Origin: an uncultured Atopobium sp.
GTDB taxonomy: Bacteria > Actinomycetota > Coriobacteriia > Coriobacteriales > Atopobiaceae
Direction of reading: 5' to 3'
Assembly (NCBI GenBank): GCA_937990665.1
Contig: CALKRF010000135.1
Span: 1 to 40,418 of the forward strand
Length of the DNA: 40,418 bases
The first letter of the stretch is position 1. Every line of letters begins with the position of its first letter. Positions 24,905-33,098 of this stretch are shown here, piece after piece. The notes under the pieces were generated by a model, which saw only the letters and a list, made by a program, of their open reading frames with translations, was not told the origin of the DNA and did no database searches. The translations under genes and the position numbers were made by a program.

Positions 24905-25393
24905 ATGAGAGAGTTGGTTATTTTTGTCATGTATATCTGGGCTTCAATATCGGATATGCGAAATCGCACTATTCCAAATAGAATCCCTATTTTGCTCGCC
25001 TTTTTATGGCCTATTTGGCTTGTGACAAATGAAAAGCACACTGAGTTACTGATGAATGCATTATGGAGTGAGCTCTTTGTTATATGTGTACTGATTACAG
25101 TAGGTATAGTTACAAAATTTATAGGTCATATGTCTTCTCTGGGAGGGGGAGATATTAAACTTATTCTCTCAACATGTCTTTATCTTGAAATAAAAGAGAC
25201 ATTTGTCTTTTTATTTTTAGCAAATATTTTAGGTGTTATGTTTTCTTTTCTGTTCTTTATTTGGCGTAAATTTTTAAAGAGAGAAGACAGAAATAAAGAA
25301 GAAATTACCAGTTCAGATAGTATATTTAAGTATACATTTCCTTTTGCACCATTTCTTGGATTTGGTGTGGCACTTGCGCTATTTTTACGCTAA
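24905..25393 (+). CDS. Type IV prepilin peptidase, A24 family, catalytic domain only
   Basis: An integral-membrane aspartic protease that cleaves prepilin leader peptides, needed for type IV pili, type II secretion and competence pseudopili. The 162-residue product is almost wholly hydrophobic (six helices) and has both catalytic Asp motifs: SISDMRNRTIPN at about residues 14-25 and GGGDIKL at about 80-86 (the GxGD signature). The N-terminal methylase domain of long PilD proteins is absent, as in short A24 enzymes such as CpaA/TadV. GAGGAGGTG precedes the ATG. No pilin, ATPase or other pilus gene is in the window, so it is an orphan here. Base composition is more AT-rich than its neighbours. 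Confidence 0.88.
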   Translation: MRELVIFVMYIWASISDMRNRTIPNRIPILLAFLWPIWLVTNEKHTELLMNALWSELFVICVLITVGIVTKFIGHMSSLGGGDIKLILSTCLYLEIKETFVFLFLANILGVMFSFLFFIWRKFLKREDRNKEEITSSDSIFKYTFPFAPFLGFGVALALFLR

Positions 25394-25395
25394 AA

Positions 25396-25438
25396 TCGGG
25401 AAGTGTTATATGAATTTAAAAATTCTTCTAATTCCCGA
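25396..25438 (+). terminator. Nested hairpin after the prepilin peptidase
   Basis: TCGGGAA (25396-25402) pairs with TTCCCGA (25432-25438), and an inner GAATT/AATTC pair lies at 25412-25425. T-run TTTTTT comes only at 25451-25456, so termination efficiency is unclear. Confidence 0.5.
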
Positions 25439-25486
25439 ATACATAAAAAGTTTTTTCTGCTATCAATAGTTTACACGTTGCGTTGA

Positions 25487-25650
25487 GAGATTGAGTCCCC
25501 CCAACACTCAATTTCATCGCTAAATGGCCCCGACCATTTAGTTTTCTCGATTTGCGAGGCAACGTATGCCATGGAGGCAGGACGACTATTAACGTGGTCG
25601 CACACATGTCGCCCTGCCTCATGGCAATCCCTTTAGAGCTATTTGCTCTA
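25487..25650. ncRNA. Array of four hairpins with C-rich loops, candidate small RNA
   Basis: Hairpin 1: ATTGAGT/ACTCAAT (25490-25512), loop CCCCCCAAC, extended by three outer pairs. Hairpin 2: CTAAATGG/CCATTTAG (25520-25541), loop CCCCGA. Hairpin 3: a long stem, TGCCATGGAGGCAGG with CGAC against GTCG with CCTGCCTCATGGCA (25567-25626), about 17 pairs with one bulged G and one A-C mismatch, and a 21-nt loop. Hairpin 4: TAGAGC/GCTCTA (25634-25650), followed by TCTTT. C-rich apical loops are a feature of Gram-positive regulatory RNAs that pair with ribosome binding sites, so a trans-acting RNA is plausible. The remainder of the stretch 25651-26060 is AT-rich; I saw no convincing gene in it. Strand is not decided. 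Confidence 0.5.
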
Positions 25651-26060
25651 TCTTTGATATACCCATTATTTCAAGTATTTAAAAGTAAAAATACAGCTAC
25701 TAGGCTATTTTCCTGCGGTTTTATACGTGTCAGAAACCAGCTGCATGGATCATTCAAAATCTTGAAGCCAGATGGCGTAGAGGCTCTTTGTTATTGCATA
25801 AAATCGCTGATACATTATTTTGCATAGTTCAATTGATTTTTGCATATCTTTTGTATAGCCAATTAATTCCAAGCGGCAGGGCTACTTATGATTTATTTAC
25901 GTAACAGGTATGCAATCTTCTTCAAATTTACGCTTGTAAAACAACATAACAAATTGTATCTGAAGATATTTTAGTGTAGTATGATACGGTAACAACACGG
26001 GACTATGCATAAAACATACGCATGTTTTTAAGGCATCGTTTGAGCAGATGGGGCTGTGAG

Positions 26061-26480
26061 ATGGCTAAGGCAGGTGTTACCAAAAAGACCGACCCAGGTT
26101 TGGGTAGGACAGTAGCAAGGTTGTTACAAGAAAGTGGCAAGCGCCAGGTAGACCTGTGCGAATTCTCACATTGGTCACGTGCGTATGTCTCTTACATTTG
26201 CACTGAGCGTCGTAAGTGGCCTTCATTTGATAAAGCAAAGGTTATCGCTGACTTCTTCTCCTTAAGTCTTGATCAACTTTGGGTTGAGCATCTTAAAGAT
26301 CTTGTTGATGCTGGCGTGGAGCTTACAGAGACGCAGAAGAAGAATTTAGCTGAGGGTGTTAATCTTCCAAATCCTACTGTTATGCATGACGGAAATGACA
26401 ATAGAGAATACCTCCAACCTGTTGCTTCCTCGGGGAACGGCTCAGATTACACGCTCCCGGAAATTCTTGGCGTCGAATAA
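26061..26480 (+). CDS. Helix-turn-helix (XRE-like) DNA-binding protein
   Basis: A 139-residue protein whose first 80 residues form a lambda-repressor-like HTH: LGRTVARLLQESGKRQVDLCEF, then WSRAYVSYICTERRKWPSFDKA and IADFFSLSLDQLW. The C-terminal 50 residues are polar and unassigned. The start is uncertain: ATG 26061 is preferred because the frame opens with the domain, but the ribosome binding site is weak (GGGG); ATG 26022 would add 13 residues. It lies 400 bp after the hairpin array and has no adjacent partner, so its targets are unknown. Confidence 0.8.
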   Translation: MAKAGVTKKTDPGLGRTVARLLQESGKRQVDLCEFSHWSRAYVSYICTERRKWPSFDKAKVIADFFSLSLDQLWVEHLKDLVDAGVELTETQKKNLAEGVNLPNPTVMHDGNDNREYLQPVASSGNGSDYTLPEILGVE

Positions 26481-26589
26481 GTATTTTTGACTATTTTTAT
26501 TGTTTACAATGCCATACTTGCTGTATACGCGTATGATTCAGCGTTGTTCAGATTGCATGGGGCTATCTGAAGAGTAGGAGATGTGCAAG

Positions 26590-26838
26590 ATGGCTGGACT
26601 ACACTGTTCAGACTGCGCTTTTAGCTCGTTTAAATTTAACGAGGACGCCCAGATGTATCAGGCGTACTGCTCGCGCGGCTATTTGCTGGCTGATCCACAT
26701 ATCCATGAGCTTTTTGCCATGCACTTTGCTAAGTCTCCAGAGGATTTTGTTCCCGTCAAAGATCCGTTTAATCGCGAGTATCTGAGGAAGTCATATATCT
26801 GCGGAGAATTTATTAAGCGCAAGGATAATTTGGGTTAA
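26590..26838 (+). CDS. Small Cys-rich protein, possibly zinc-binding
   Basis: An 82-residue protein with CSDC near the start, YCSRGY at about residue 28 and YICGEF at about 70, so at least four Cys plus several His (HIHELFAMHF) could bind metal. No family recognised. TAGGAG lies nine bases before ATG 26590; ATG 26581 is in frame but abuts the site. It follows the HTH gene by about 110 bp in the same direction and has its own terminator. Confidence 0.7.
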   Translation: MAGLHCSDCAFSSFKFNEDAQMYQAYCSRGYLLADPHIHELFAMHFAKSPEDFVPVKDPFNREYLRKSYICGEFIKRKDNLG

Positions 26839-26849
26839 CGGTATGTCTT

Positions 26850-26883
26850 AAAACCCTGTTATGTAACATAGCAGGGTTTTATT
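26850..26883 (+). terminator. Rho-independent terminator
   Basis: AAAACCCTG (26850-26858) pairs with CAGGGTTTT (26872-26880); the stem continues through TATG/CATA to a TAA loop. ATT follows. A-run and T-run make it usable in both directions. Confidence 0.88.
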
Positions 26884-26997
26884 ATGCTTCTGACGTGTTT
26901 CTCGTCTAATCAATATCAAAGAATTAAGTAAATATCACAAAAGTTGTTATGTAACGCTTATAGATTTCTGCATAATTAGTTAACTTTCTGTTATATG

Positions 26998-27051
26998 TTC
27001 CCCTTAAAACAAGGTAGTATTGATTTGGGGGAATCTCCTTATTACAAGGGG
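26998..27051 (+). promoter_or_regulatory. Alternative inverted repeats before the tetR gene
   Basis: TTCCCC (26998-27003) can pair with GGGGAA (27028-27033), while the overlapping CCCCTT (27000-27005) can pair with AAGGGG (27046-27051). Only one of the two can form at a time. They lie about 30-80 bp before the TetR start and could be an autoregulatory operator or a switching leader. Confidence 0.4.
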
Positions 27052-27081
27052 ATTTAAAACATTTATAAAGGAGCGGCAGCA

Positions 27082-27702
27082 ATGTCGAGGCGACCACAAA
27101 CAGAAAGTTGTGACACACGTCACAGGCTTCTTAAATCCGCAGAGCAAGAGTTTGCTTTACAGGGATACGATAAAGCTTCACTGAGACAGATTTGTGCACA
27201 TGCAGGCGTTACCACGGGCGCTCTATATTTCTTCTTCGATAACAAAGAGGACCTCTTTAAGAATGTTTTGATCCCTGTCACTGAAGGCGCAATTCAAATT
27301 CTTGAAGACTACAAAGATCATCTGCTGCTCTCTGAGGAAAGAGATCTTGAAGACACTCCTTTGGGTAATAAAGAAACGCTCGAGAAATTCTTAGACCTTC
27401 TGTACGGCAATAGGTACGTGGTGCAGATTCTTGTGAATAACCGAGAAAACCCGCATGTTGTCCATTTCTTTGAAGAGTTGACTGAGGTTATTTCTGCAAC
27501 CATTAGAGCCATTCTTTATCCTAACGTTGCGCAGGTTAAACCCTATGATGAGTTTATTATTACCTGGCTTGCTCAAACTGAAATGACCACCATTGTCAAT
27601 ATTCTTAAAAATGATGAGACTCGTGAAGAGGCTGACGGTCACATAAATTCAGCAGTAATGTTTACGCAAGGTGGCATTAAAGCTCTAGTTGAGGAACATT
27701 AG
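27082..27702 (+). CDS. TetR-family transcriptional regulator
   Basis: A 206-residue repressor-type protein. The N-terminal domain is clear: RHRLLKSAEQEFALQGYDKASLRQICAHAGVTTGALYFFFDNKEDLF (about 13-59; HTH at about 33-52). The rest is the variable ligand-binding and dimer part, which has no recognisable subfamily. AAAGGAG lies about ten bases before the ATG. TetR regulators usually control themselves and a neighbour; the candidate operator region at 26998-27051 is upstream, and the next gene is a lipoprotein 85 bp downstream. Confidence 0.92.
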   Translation: MSRRPQTESCDTRHRLLKSAEQEFALQGYDKASLRQICAHAGVTTGALYFFFDNKEDLFKNVLIPVTEGAIQILEDYKDHLLLSEERDLEDTPLGNKETLEKFLDLLYGNRYVVQILVNNRENPHVVHFFEELTEVISATIRAILYPNVAQVKPYDEFIITWLAQTEMTTIVNILKNDETREEADGHINSAVMFTQGGIKALVEEH

Positions 27703-27787
27703 ATGCTCATCTGTGCATAAAAATTGACAATATCTACTTATTTCCGTTATCCTCTTATAAGGTATAAATCACCCAAAGGAGACCTTT

Positions 27788-28399
27788 ATGAAGTTTAATA
27801 AGCTCGGCCTCGTAGCAGCATCCGCTTCTGCCGTTCTTGCACTTGCTGGCTGCAATCTTATTCCAAATCTTGCTGATCCAGGAACCACTACTGGCGGTGG
27901 TCAGCAGCAGCAACAGCAGCAGACTGCACCTGATGCAAATACCGCAACTAAGCCTTCAGATACTCGTGCTGGTGACTCTGACTCTCAGCAGCTCTATCAA
28001 ACTCTGATGGACAAGCACAACACTTCAGAGCAGGTTACCAACGTTCAGAAGTACGTTGATGATATTAAGAAGACTGGCGATAAGACTGAGGTTCTTATTG
28101 ACACCGATAAGATTACCGTTACCGTTACCGGCATTGGTGTTGACTTTGAGAACTCCAACGGCTATCTGGTTGAGGTTGTTAACAAGACCGATACCAACAT
28201 CTTCATTCAGACCACCGACACCGCTATTGGCAAGGATGAGCTGAGCTTGTTTGTTAACGCAGCTCCTAACGCAACTACCAAGGGCTTTGCATTCTTTGAC
28301 CCAGGTGTAAAGATGGACGCATCCGCAACTGTTCGTGGTACCATCCTTGCTCTTTATGGTTCTGACTACAGCATGGATTCCTTCAACGTTATGTTCTAA
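27788..28399 (+). CDS. Lipoprotein with DUF5067-like domain
   Basis: A 203-residue protein with a lipoprotein signal (LALAGC lipobox, Cys at residue 22), a Gln-run linker (seven Q) and an acidic/Thr-rich segment, then a domain at about 95-203 with alternating strands ending in YSMDSFNVMF. The domain, with YLVEVVNKTDTNIFIQT, resembles the Ig-like DUF4352/DUF5067 folds of surface lipoproteins. Predicted to be anchored on the outer face of the membrane. AAAGGAG precedes the ATG, and a strong terminator follows. Confidence 0.82.
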   Translation: MKFNKLGLVAASASAVLALAGCNLIPNLADPGTTTGGGQQQQQQQTAPDANTATKPSDTRAGDSDSQQLYQTLMDKHNTSEQVTNVQKYVDDIKKTGDKTEVLIDTDKITVTVTGIGVDFENSNGYLVEVVNKTDTNIFIQTTDTAIGKDELSLFVNAAPNATTKGFAFFDPGVKMDASATVRGTILALYGSDYSMDSFNVMF

Positions 28400-28421
28400 G
28401 TTCACTTAGTTCGTTGACTGC

Positions 28422-28451
28422 AAAGGCTCAGCTTTTAGCTGAGCCTTTTTT
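28422..28451 (+). terminator. Rho-independent terminator
   Basis: AAAGGCTCAGCT (28422-28433) pairs with AGCTGAGCCTTT (28437-28448) around a 3-nt loop and is followed by further T. It ends the lipoprotein transcript. A near-copy of the motif (AGCGAGAAACCC) lies right after it, at about 28455. Confidence 0.92.
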
Positions 28452-28572
28452 GTTAGCGAGAAACCCAATCAATAGCAGCCGAATGAGTCAGTGTTAAGTT
28501 ATTAGAATCCGTTAGACTATAGAGTTGTTAGCTATTAGAAAAGCATGTATGCACTGCATATAAGGAGCTACG

Positions 28573-29571
28573 ATGCTAAATTTAGATAAAAACACAGACA
28601 AGTCATATAACGATCTTATCTTTTTAAAACCTCTTTTTCACAACAAAATTTGGGGTGGAAGAAGACTTGCTGAAGAGTATGGTTACGACATCCCCGAAGG
28701 CTCAGTAGGAGAGTGCTGGGCGATCAGTGCACATCCTAGCGGAGACTGTGAAGTTGCCTCTGGTGCCTTTGAAGGAAAAACTCTTTCTGAGCTATGGGCT
28801 TCTCATCGAGAGCTTTTTGGTAATGCAGAGGGAGACCGTTTCCCACTTCTCATTAAAATTCTTGATGCAAAAGATGACCTCTCTGTTCAGGTTCATCCAG
28901 ATGACATGTACGCAGCAGAACACGAGAATGGCTCTCTGGGAAAGTCTGAGTGCTGGTATATTCTTGATGCAAAAGAGAATGGCGATATTGTTGTAGGACA
29001 AAATGCCTCCTCAAAAGAAGAGTTTGCAGCCATGGTTGAGCAGGGAAAGTGGTCTGAACTGCTCAATTACGTTCCTATCAAGGCTGGAGATTTCTTTAGG
29101 ATTGATCCTGGAACCGTTCACGCCATTAGAACGGGCACGCTTATTCTTGAAACGCAGCAGAGCTCAGATATTACATACCGTGTGTATGACTATGATCGTT
29201 TAGGAGACGATGGCAAGCCTCGTGACTTGCATTTAGCACAGAGTCTTGAGGTTATCGATTACGCACAGGAAGCTCCAACATCTGGAGAAATTACTGCTCC
29301 AGAAATTGACGGTAAAACTGAACTTATGAGCTGCAAGTACTTCTCGGTAGAAAAATATGAGATTCATGAGGCAAAAACTATTGCTCAGCCATGGCCGTTT
29401 ATGTGCGTAAGTGTCATTGAGGGAGAAGGTACGGTTTGCGCTGACGGTGGCAACGGAGTAGAGCATAGGATTTGCAAGGGCTCGCATTTTATTGCACCTG
29501 CGTCTTCTGGTAGCCTGCGCTTTACGGGCACTATGACGTTGATTACCTCTCATCTTCCTCATATAAAATAG
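28573..29571 (+). CDS. manA: Mannose-6-phosphate isomerase, class I
   Basis: Interconverts mannose-6-phosphate and fructose-6-phosphate, linking mannose use or GDP-mannose synthesis to glycolysis. The 332-residue product is of the short Bacillus type. Signatures: KIWGGRRLAEEYG, GECWAISAHPSGDC, LSVQVHPDDMYA (zinc-binding His), GKSECWYIL (Glu), and PGTVHAI (His) in the cupin core. AAGGAG lies seven bases before the ATG. Stands alone, following a terminator and preceding the lipoprotein gene by 99 bp. Confidence 0.95.
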   Translation: MLNLDKNTDKSYNDLIFLKPLFHNKIWGGRRLAEEYGYDIPEGSVGECWAISAHPSGDCEVASGAFEGKTLSELWASHRELFGNAEGDRFPLLIKILDAKDDLSVQVHPDDMYAAEHENGSLGKSECWYILDAKENGDIVVGQNASSKEEFAAMVEQGKWSELLNYVPIKAGDFFRIDPGTVHAIRTGTLILETQQSSDITYRVYDYDRLGDDGKPRDLHLAQSLEVIDYAQEAPTSGEITAPEIDGKTELMSCKYFSVEKYEIHEAKTIAQPWPFMCVSVIEGEGTVCADGGNGVEHRICKGSHFIAPASSGSLRFTGTMTLITSHLPHIK

Positions 29572-29670
29572 GATGATACATAAGTCGAATGCAGCTTAAT
29601 ATGTAACATTTGACTCGTTTCAAGTAGAATATAAAAAGTTGGGACTCCCATACGCTTATAGGAGGAACGT

Positions 29671-30858
29671 ATGAATAAAGAGATGATTACTCGTCGCGCT
29701 TTTGCGGGATTGGCTGCAGGCGGTGCTGCTAGCACGCTTGCTGCATGTAATAGTGATGTCCTTCAGGCAATCTTAAACCCTGATTCTGTTCTTGGTGGAG
29801 CTGGTCAAGATCCTCAGAATGGCGGTCAAGACGGTACTGGGGATACGCCTTCTCAGTCAGAATTTGTGAAGCTTGAGGAGACTCCAGATAATCCAACGCT
29901 AACCGGAGATTTTTCTAAGATTATTACTGGCGTCTGGTGTGTTGACAATGGCGTTGGAACTAAAGGTGGATCAAAGGAAGGCAAAACCTTTGACCATGGT
30001 GGCATGCTTAATCAGGGCTATAACGATGGAACCGTTCTTTACTATTCATTCAAAGAAGACGGCACTTTCTTCATGCATAATTTTAAAGGTGTGAAGAATG
30101 ATGGTAAGTGGGAAGCAAAAGGAACTATTGCCATTCAATGTACGTATGATGATGGTGATAGTGTGCCAATGCTTTTTGATAAGGACGACAACAACTATCT
30201 GAAGTACAGTGATGCCAAGAGTGAGATTACGTTTAATTTCAAAAAACTTTCTGACAATCCAGACGATACTTCACAGATAGCTTATATTGAAGGACAGGTA
30301 GTCAATTTTGCTGCCACCATTCCTGGTACGTATTATCTCTTTGGCTTGCACTATGCAGATGGTTCTAAAGAAGATTTGACCAGTGATCAGATTGAGTCTA
30401 TGAATAAGGGTTCTGGCGGAGCGTATACCTTCTCTGCTCATAAGGATGGAGCTGCTGCACTGTTCTATCCAGACGGTAGCGTTTCTCCTATTCAGATTGT
30501 TGCAGAAGAGCCTTCGGCAGATGGACTTTCTTTCCCCATTCTTGCCCAGGGCTTTTCACAAGACGAACAGATATCTAAGTCTGTTCTATACACTACTGCG
30601 GAAAATAAGAAGCTTCTCAGTATTGATGCTCCTGGATTTACTCTTAAGTTTGCCCTCCTTAATCACCGTGAGGATGATTGGGCTAAATATGAGTATCCAC
30701 CAAAGGCAGAGTTCCCTTGGCAGCCAGATGGTAAGGGCGGCTATAAGCTAGTAACCCCTACTTCTTCTGGTTCTGGTAATGGTGGTAGCTCTTCAGGAAA
30801 TGGCGGCAGCTCATCTGGAAATGGTGGCGGCGGCAAGGGTGGTACTGGTAAGAAATAA
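29671..30858 (+). CDS. Lipoprotein with twin-arginine-like signal and Gly/Ser-rich tail
   Basis: A 395-residue surface protein of unknown function. The N-terminus has TRRAFAGLAAGGAASTLAAC: a paired Arg, a hydrophobic Ala/Gly stretch and a lipobox with Cys at about residue 25, so export could be by Tat or Sec. A Gly/Asp-rich linker precedes a body (about 75-360) containing a segment reminiscent of beta-rich lipocalin-like domains (GVWCVDNGVG, DGTFFMHNFKG, DGKWEAKGTIAI). The end is repeats of SSSGNGG finishing in GKGGTGKK. GGAGGAACG precedes the ATG. A strong bidirectional terminator follows. Confidence 0.75.
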   Translation: MNKEMITRRAFAGLAAGGAASTLAACNSDVLQAILNPDSVLGGAGQDPQNGGQDGTGDTPSQSEFVKLEETPDNPTLTGDFSKIITGVWCVDNGVGTKGGSKEGKTFDHGGMLNQGYNDGTVLYYSFKEDGTFFMHNFKGVKNDGKWEAKGTIAIQCTYDDGDSVPMLFDKDDNNYLKYSDAKSEITFNFKKLSDNPDDTSQIAYIEGQVVNFAATIPGTYYLFGLHYADGSKEDLTSDQIESMNKGSGGAYTFSAHKDGAAALFYPDGSVSPIQIVAEEPSADGLSFPILAQGFSQDEQISKSVLYTTAENKKLLSIDAPGFTLKFALLNHREDDWAKYEYPPKAEFPWQPDGKGGYKLVTPTSSGSGNGGSSSGNGGSSSGNGGGGKGGTGKK

Positions 30859-30884
30859 CCCAGCCTTTTCTGGTTTCTTTTACT

Positions 30885-30917
30885 AAAAAAGCAGGCATAT
30901 GATATGCCTGCTTTTTT
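30885..30917. terminator. Bidirectional rho-independent terminator
   Basis: AAAAAAGCAGGCATA (30885-30899) pairs perfectly with TATGCCTGCTTTTTT (30903-30917). It separates the lipoprotein gene from the convergent mscL gene. Confidence 0.95.
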
Positions 30918-30972
30918 CTTGCTAACCTTTTACGCGTGTAAAAGGGCGGTGATGTAAAGCTTGGTGTAAAGC

Positions 30973-31422
30973 TTACGCAGCGTGTGCGCCGCCCTCAATC
31001 TCACCAGTGCAGTGTGGGCAGCGAGTTGCGCCTTCCTTAACCTCTTCAAGGCAGTGTGGGCAGTGTGGAGCTGCAACCTCTTCACCAGCTTCTTCTTCGT
31101 CCTTCTTAAGCTTGGAAGCCTTCATGAACTTATTGAGGGCCTTAACCATGCAGAAGACAATGAATGCAATGATCAGGAAGTTGATGATTGCGCTGATGAA
31201 TGCACCAAAGTCAATGCCGTTCTGGGTGCCAGGGACTGGAATAGAAAGACCAGAAACCTCGGTACCACCACCAGAGATCAGCTTAATAAATGGGTTGATG
31301 ATGTCATTGACAAGGGAGGTAACAATAGCGGTAAATGCGCCGCCAATGATGATACCAATAGCCATGTCCATAACATTGCCCTGCTGGATAAACTCTTTAA
31401 ACTCCTCGATAAACTTTTTCAT
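30973..31422 (-). CDS. mscL: Large-conductance mechanosensitive channel with C-terminal zinc ribbon
   Basis: MscL opens under membrane tension to release solutes during osmotic downshock. The 149-residue product has the N-terminal MKKFIEEFKEFIQQGNVMDMAIGIIIGGAFTAIV (TM1 and the family signature), a short loop with a conserved-type NDIINP, and TM2 at about 77-97. The C-terminal extension has two CPHC knuckles (PHCPHCLEEV and RCPHCTGE), a rubredoxin-like zinc ribbon instead of the usual helical bundle alone. AGGGAT lies eight bases upstream of ATG 31422. Confidence 0.96.
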   Translation of the reverse strand: MKKFIEEFKEFIQQGNVMDMAIGIIIGGAFTAIVTSLVNDIINPFIKLISGGGTEVSGLSIPVPGTQNGIDFGAFISAIINFLIIAFIVFCMVKALNKFMKASKLKKDEEEAGEEVAAPHCPHCLEEVKEGATRCPHCTGEIEGGAHAA

Positions 31423-31482
31423 TTCATCCCTTTCGTGTAGTTAATAGAGGACAGGTATTCCACTCGCGCCTACGGCGTACGC

Positions 31483-33039
31483 TTATGCGCTGACCAGACC
31501 ATAGATGCGAGAGTATTTGTCGGTCAGATACTTGGTGTAGTAGTGGACGTCAAAAGGCTCACCGCATGCACCCATGATGAGCTCCTTGGAGTCTTTTGCA
31601 CGACCCCAGGTCCAAATACGGCTGCCCAGCCACTCCCTAATAGGGGCAAGATCCCCTGATGCGCAGACGGCGTCAAAGTCCATGCCCTCAGCAATCATGG
31701 CATGCTTGTACTGTGCACCATAAGCGCTACCAAGTGCGTAGGTTGGGAAGTAACCAAACTCACCCCATGACCAGTGAACATCCTGAAGAGCACCTTCAGT
31801 GTTGTTTGGAACCGTAACGCCCAGGTACTGCTTGTACTTCTCGGCCCAAAGAGCTGGGACATCCTTTGCAGTAATCTCGCCAGAAAGGAGCGCCTGCTCC
31901 ATTTCATAACGGATAAGGATGTGTAAAGGATAGGTGAGCTCGTCCGCCTCAGTGCGGATGAGACTTGGCTGTACCTTATTAGCTGCCGAGAAGAGCTGGA
32001 AGGCAGTGACGCGATTAAGCTGGCCAGGGAAATGCTTGCGCATAAGTTGAATAAGAGGCTCAGCAAATGCCTCAGAAAGGCCAACGTAGTTCTCAAAGAA
32101 CCTAGACTGGGATTCGTGCATACCCATAGAAGTTCCGGTGCTCAGAGAGGTAAAGCGGTACTCCCAGTTAATGCCCTGCTCGTAGAGGGCGTGACCGTTC
32201 TCATGCAGCATGGAATAGACGTTGGAGAGAACGTTATTCTCGTAAGCATGGCTGGCAACCATAACAAAGCCGATACCAGGGCCACCGGTGTAAGGGTGCT
32301 CAGTTTTGCCAAGCCAATAAGCGTCCTCGTCAAGACCCTGGAGCTTTACCAGGTCTTTTGCAAGATCCCACTGACGGTTGACATCAAACTTACCCTCAAG
32401 AGGTTTGGTGCTTGGCTGACGCTTAGAAGCCATACAATCAGCAACCAGAGGAACTACCACTTCTTTAACGTTATTGAAGAAGGTGTTGTAGAACTCTCTG
32501 TTGGTGCCGTGTTCAAAATCGCTGAGTAAGAGATCATATGGGTCTTTGGAAGCATCGCGTGCCTGGCACATCTCTTTGCGAAGCTCAATTAAGTTATCCA
32601 GCTTTGGCGCAAAGAGTGACCAGTCATCGCTGTTCTTTGCCTGCTCCCAGACCTCATTAGCCTCTGTGGTAAGACGAACAAAGTTGCTCTGAAGCTCAAC
32701 AGGTACATCTACCAGCTGGCTTCTATCGCGACGAAGAATTTTAACTTGTGCGCGATGAGTCTCATCAAGTAGAGCGCGATTCTCGTGAAGTCTATCAAGC
32801 AGTGCGCCAACAGCAGGATCACAGAGGGTCTCCTGGACCTGCTCGCCAAGGATTGCCAGGGCTTCTCCGCGCTCTTCAGCAGCCTTTTTTGGATCGATGC
32901 ATGGTCCAAAAGAGCCAATCTCATTAGCTGCGTAGTTGAGAGCAAAGAGCTTCTTCTCAAGTTCATCAAGTTTAGCGATATCATCGCGGGGATTTGAAAG
33001 CGCTGCGTTCAATTCAACAGTGTTATGTGCGCTGTCCAT
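31483..33039 (-). CDS. M32-family metallocarboxypeptidase
   Basis: Removes amino acids from peptide C-termini using a bound metal ion. The 518-residue product has the HENGHALYEQG motif (HExxH) at about residue 277 and the typical ESQSRFFENYVG downstream, which supplies the third metal ligand region, and DVHWSWGEFGYFPTYALGSAYGAQ near the C-terminus. Size fits M32 (about 500). AGAGAGG precedes ATG 33039. A possible operator lies at 33083-33098. It stands alone between the mscL gene and the divergent aminotransferase operon. Confidence 0.93.
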   Translation of the reverse strand: MDSAHNTVELNAALSNPRDDIAKLDELEKKLFALNYAANEIGSFGPCIDPKKAAEERGEALAILGEQVQETLCDPAVGALLDRLHENRALLDETHRAQVKILRRDRSQLVDVPVELQSNFVRLTTEANEVWEQAKNSDDWSLFAPKLDNLIELRKEMCQARDASKDPYDLLLSDFEHGTNREFYNTFFNNVKEVVVPLVADCMASKRQPSTKPLEGKFDVNRQWDLAKDLVKLQGLDEDAYWLGKTEHPYTGGPGIGFVMVASHAYENNVLSNVYSMLHENGHALYEQGINWEYRFTSLSTGTSMGMHESQSRFFENYVGLSEAFAEPLIQLMRKHFPGQLNRVTAFQLFSAANKVQPSLIRTEADELTYPLHILIRYEMEQALLSGEITAKDVPALWAEKYKQYLGVTVPNNTEGALQDVHWSWGEFGYFPTYALGSAYGAQYKHAMIAEGMDFDAVCASGDLAPIREWLGSRIWTWGRAKDSKELIMGACGEPFDVHYYTKYLTDKYSRIYGLVSA

Positions 33040-33082
33040 AAAAATCCTCTCTACAAAATTTAGGAGCGACCAGTATGTTTGC

Positions 33083-33098
33083 CGGTTATATGTAACCG
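33083..33098. promoter_or_regulatory. Inverted repeat in the divergent spacer
   Basis: CGGTTATATGTAACCG has 6-bp arms around TATG. It lies about 45 bp before the M32 carboxypeptidase start on the minus strand and 137 bp before the aminotransferase. Similar GTTAT...GTAAC elements recur elsewhere in spacers (26855, 26941), so it may be a common operator. Confidence 0.4.

Noticed and set aside
25552..25827. 91-residue plus-strand open frame in the hairpin region
   Set aside because: It starts inside hairpin 3, lacks a ribosome binding site, has no recognisable domain, and its coding pattern looks random. The hairpins explain the sequence better.
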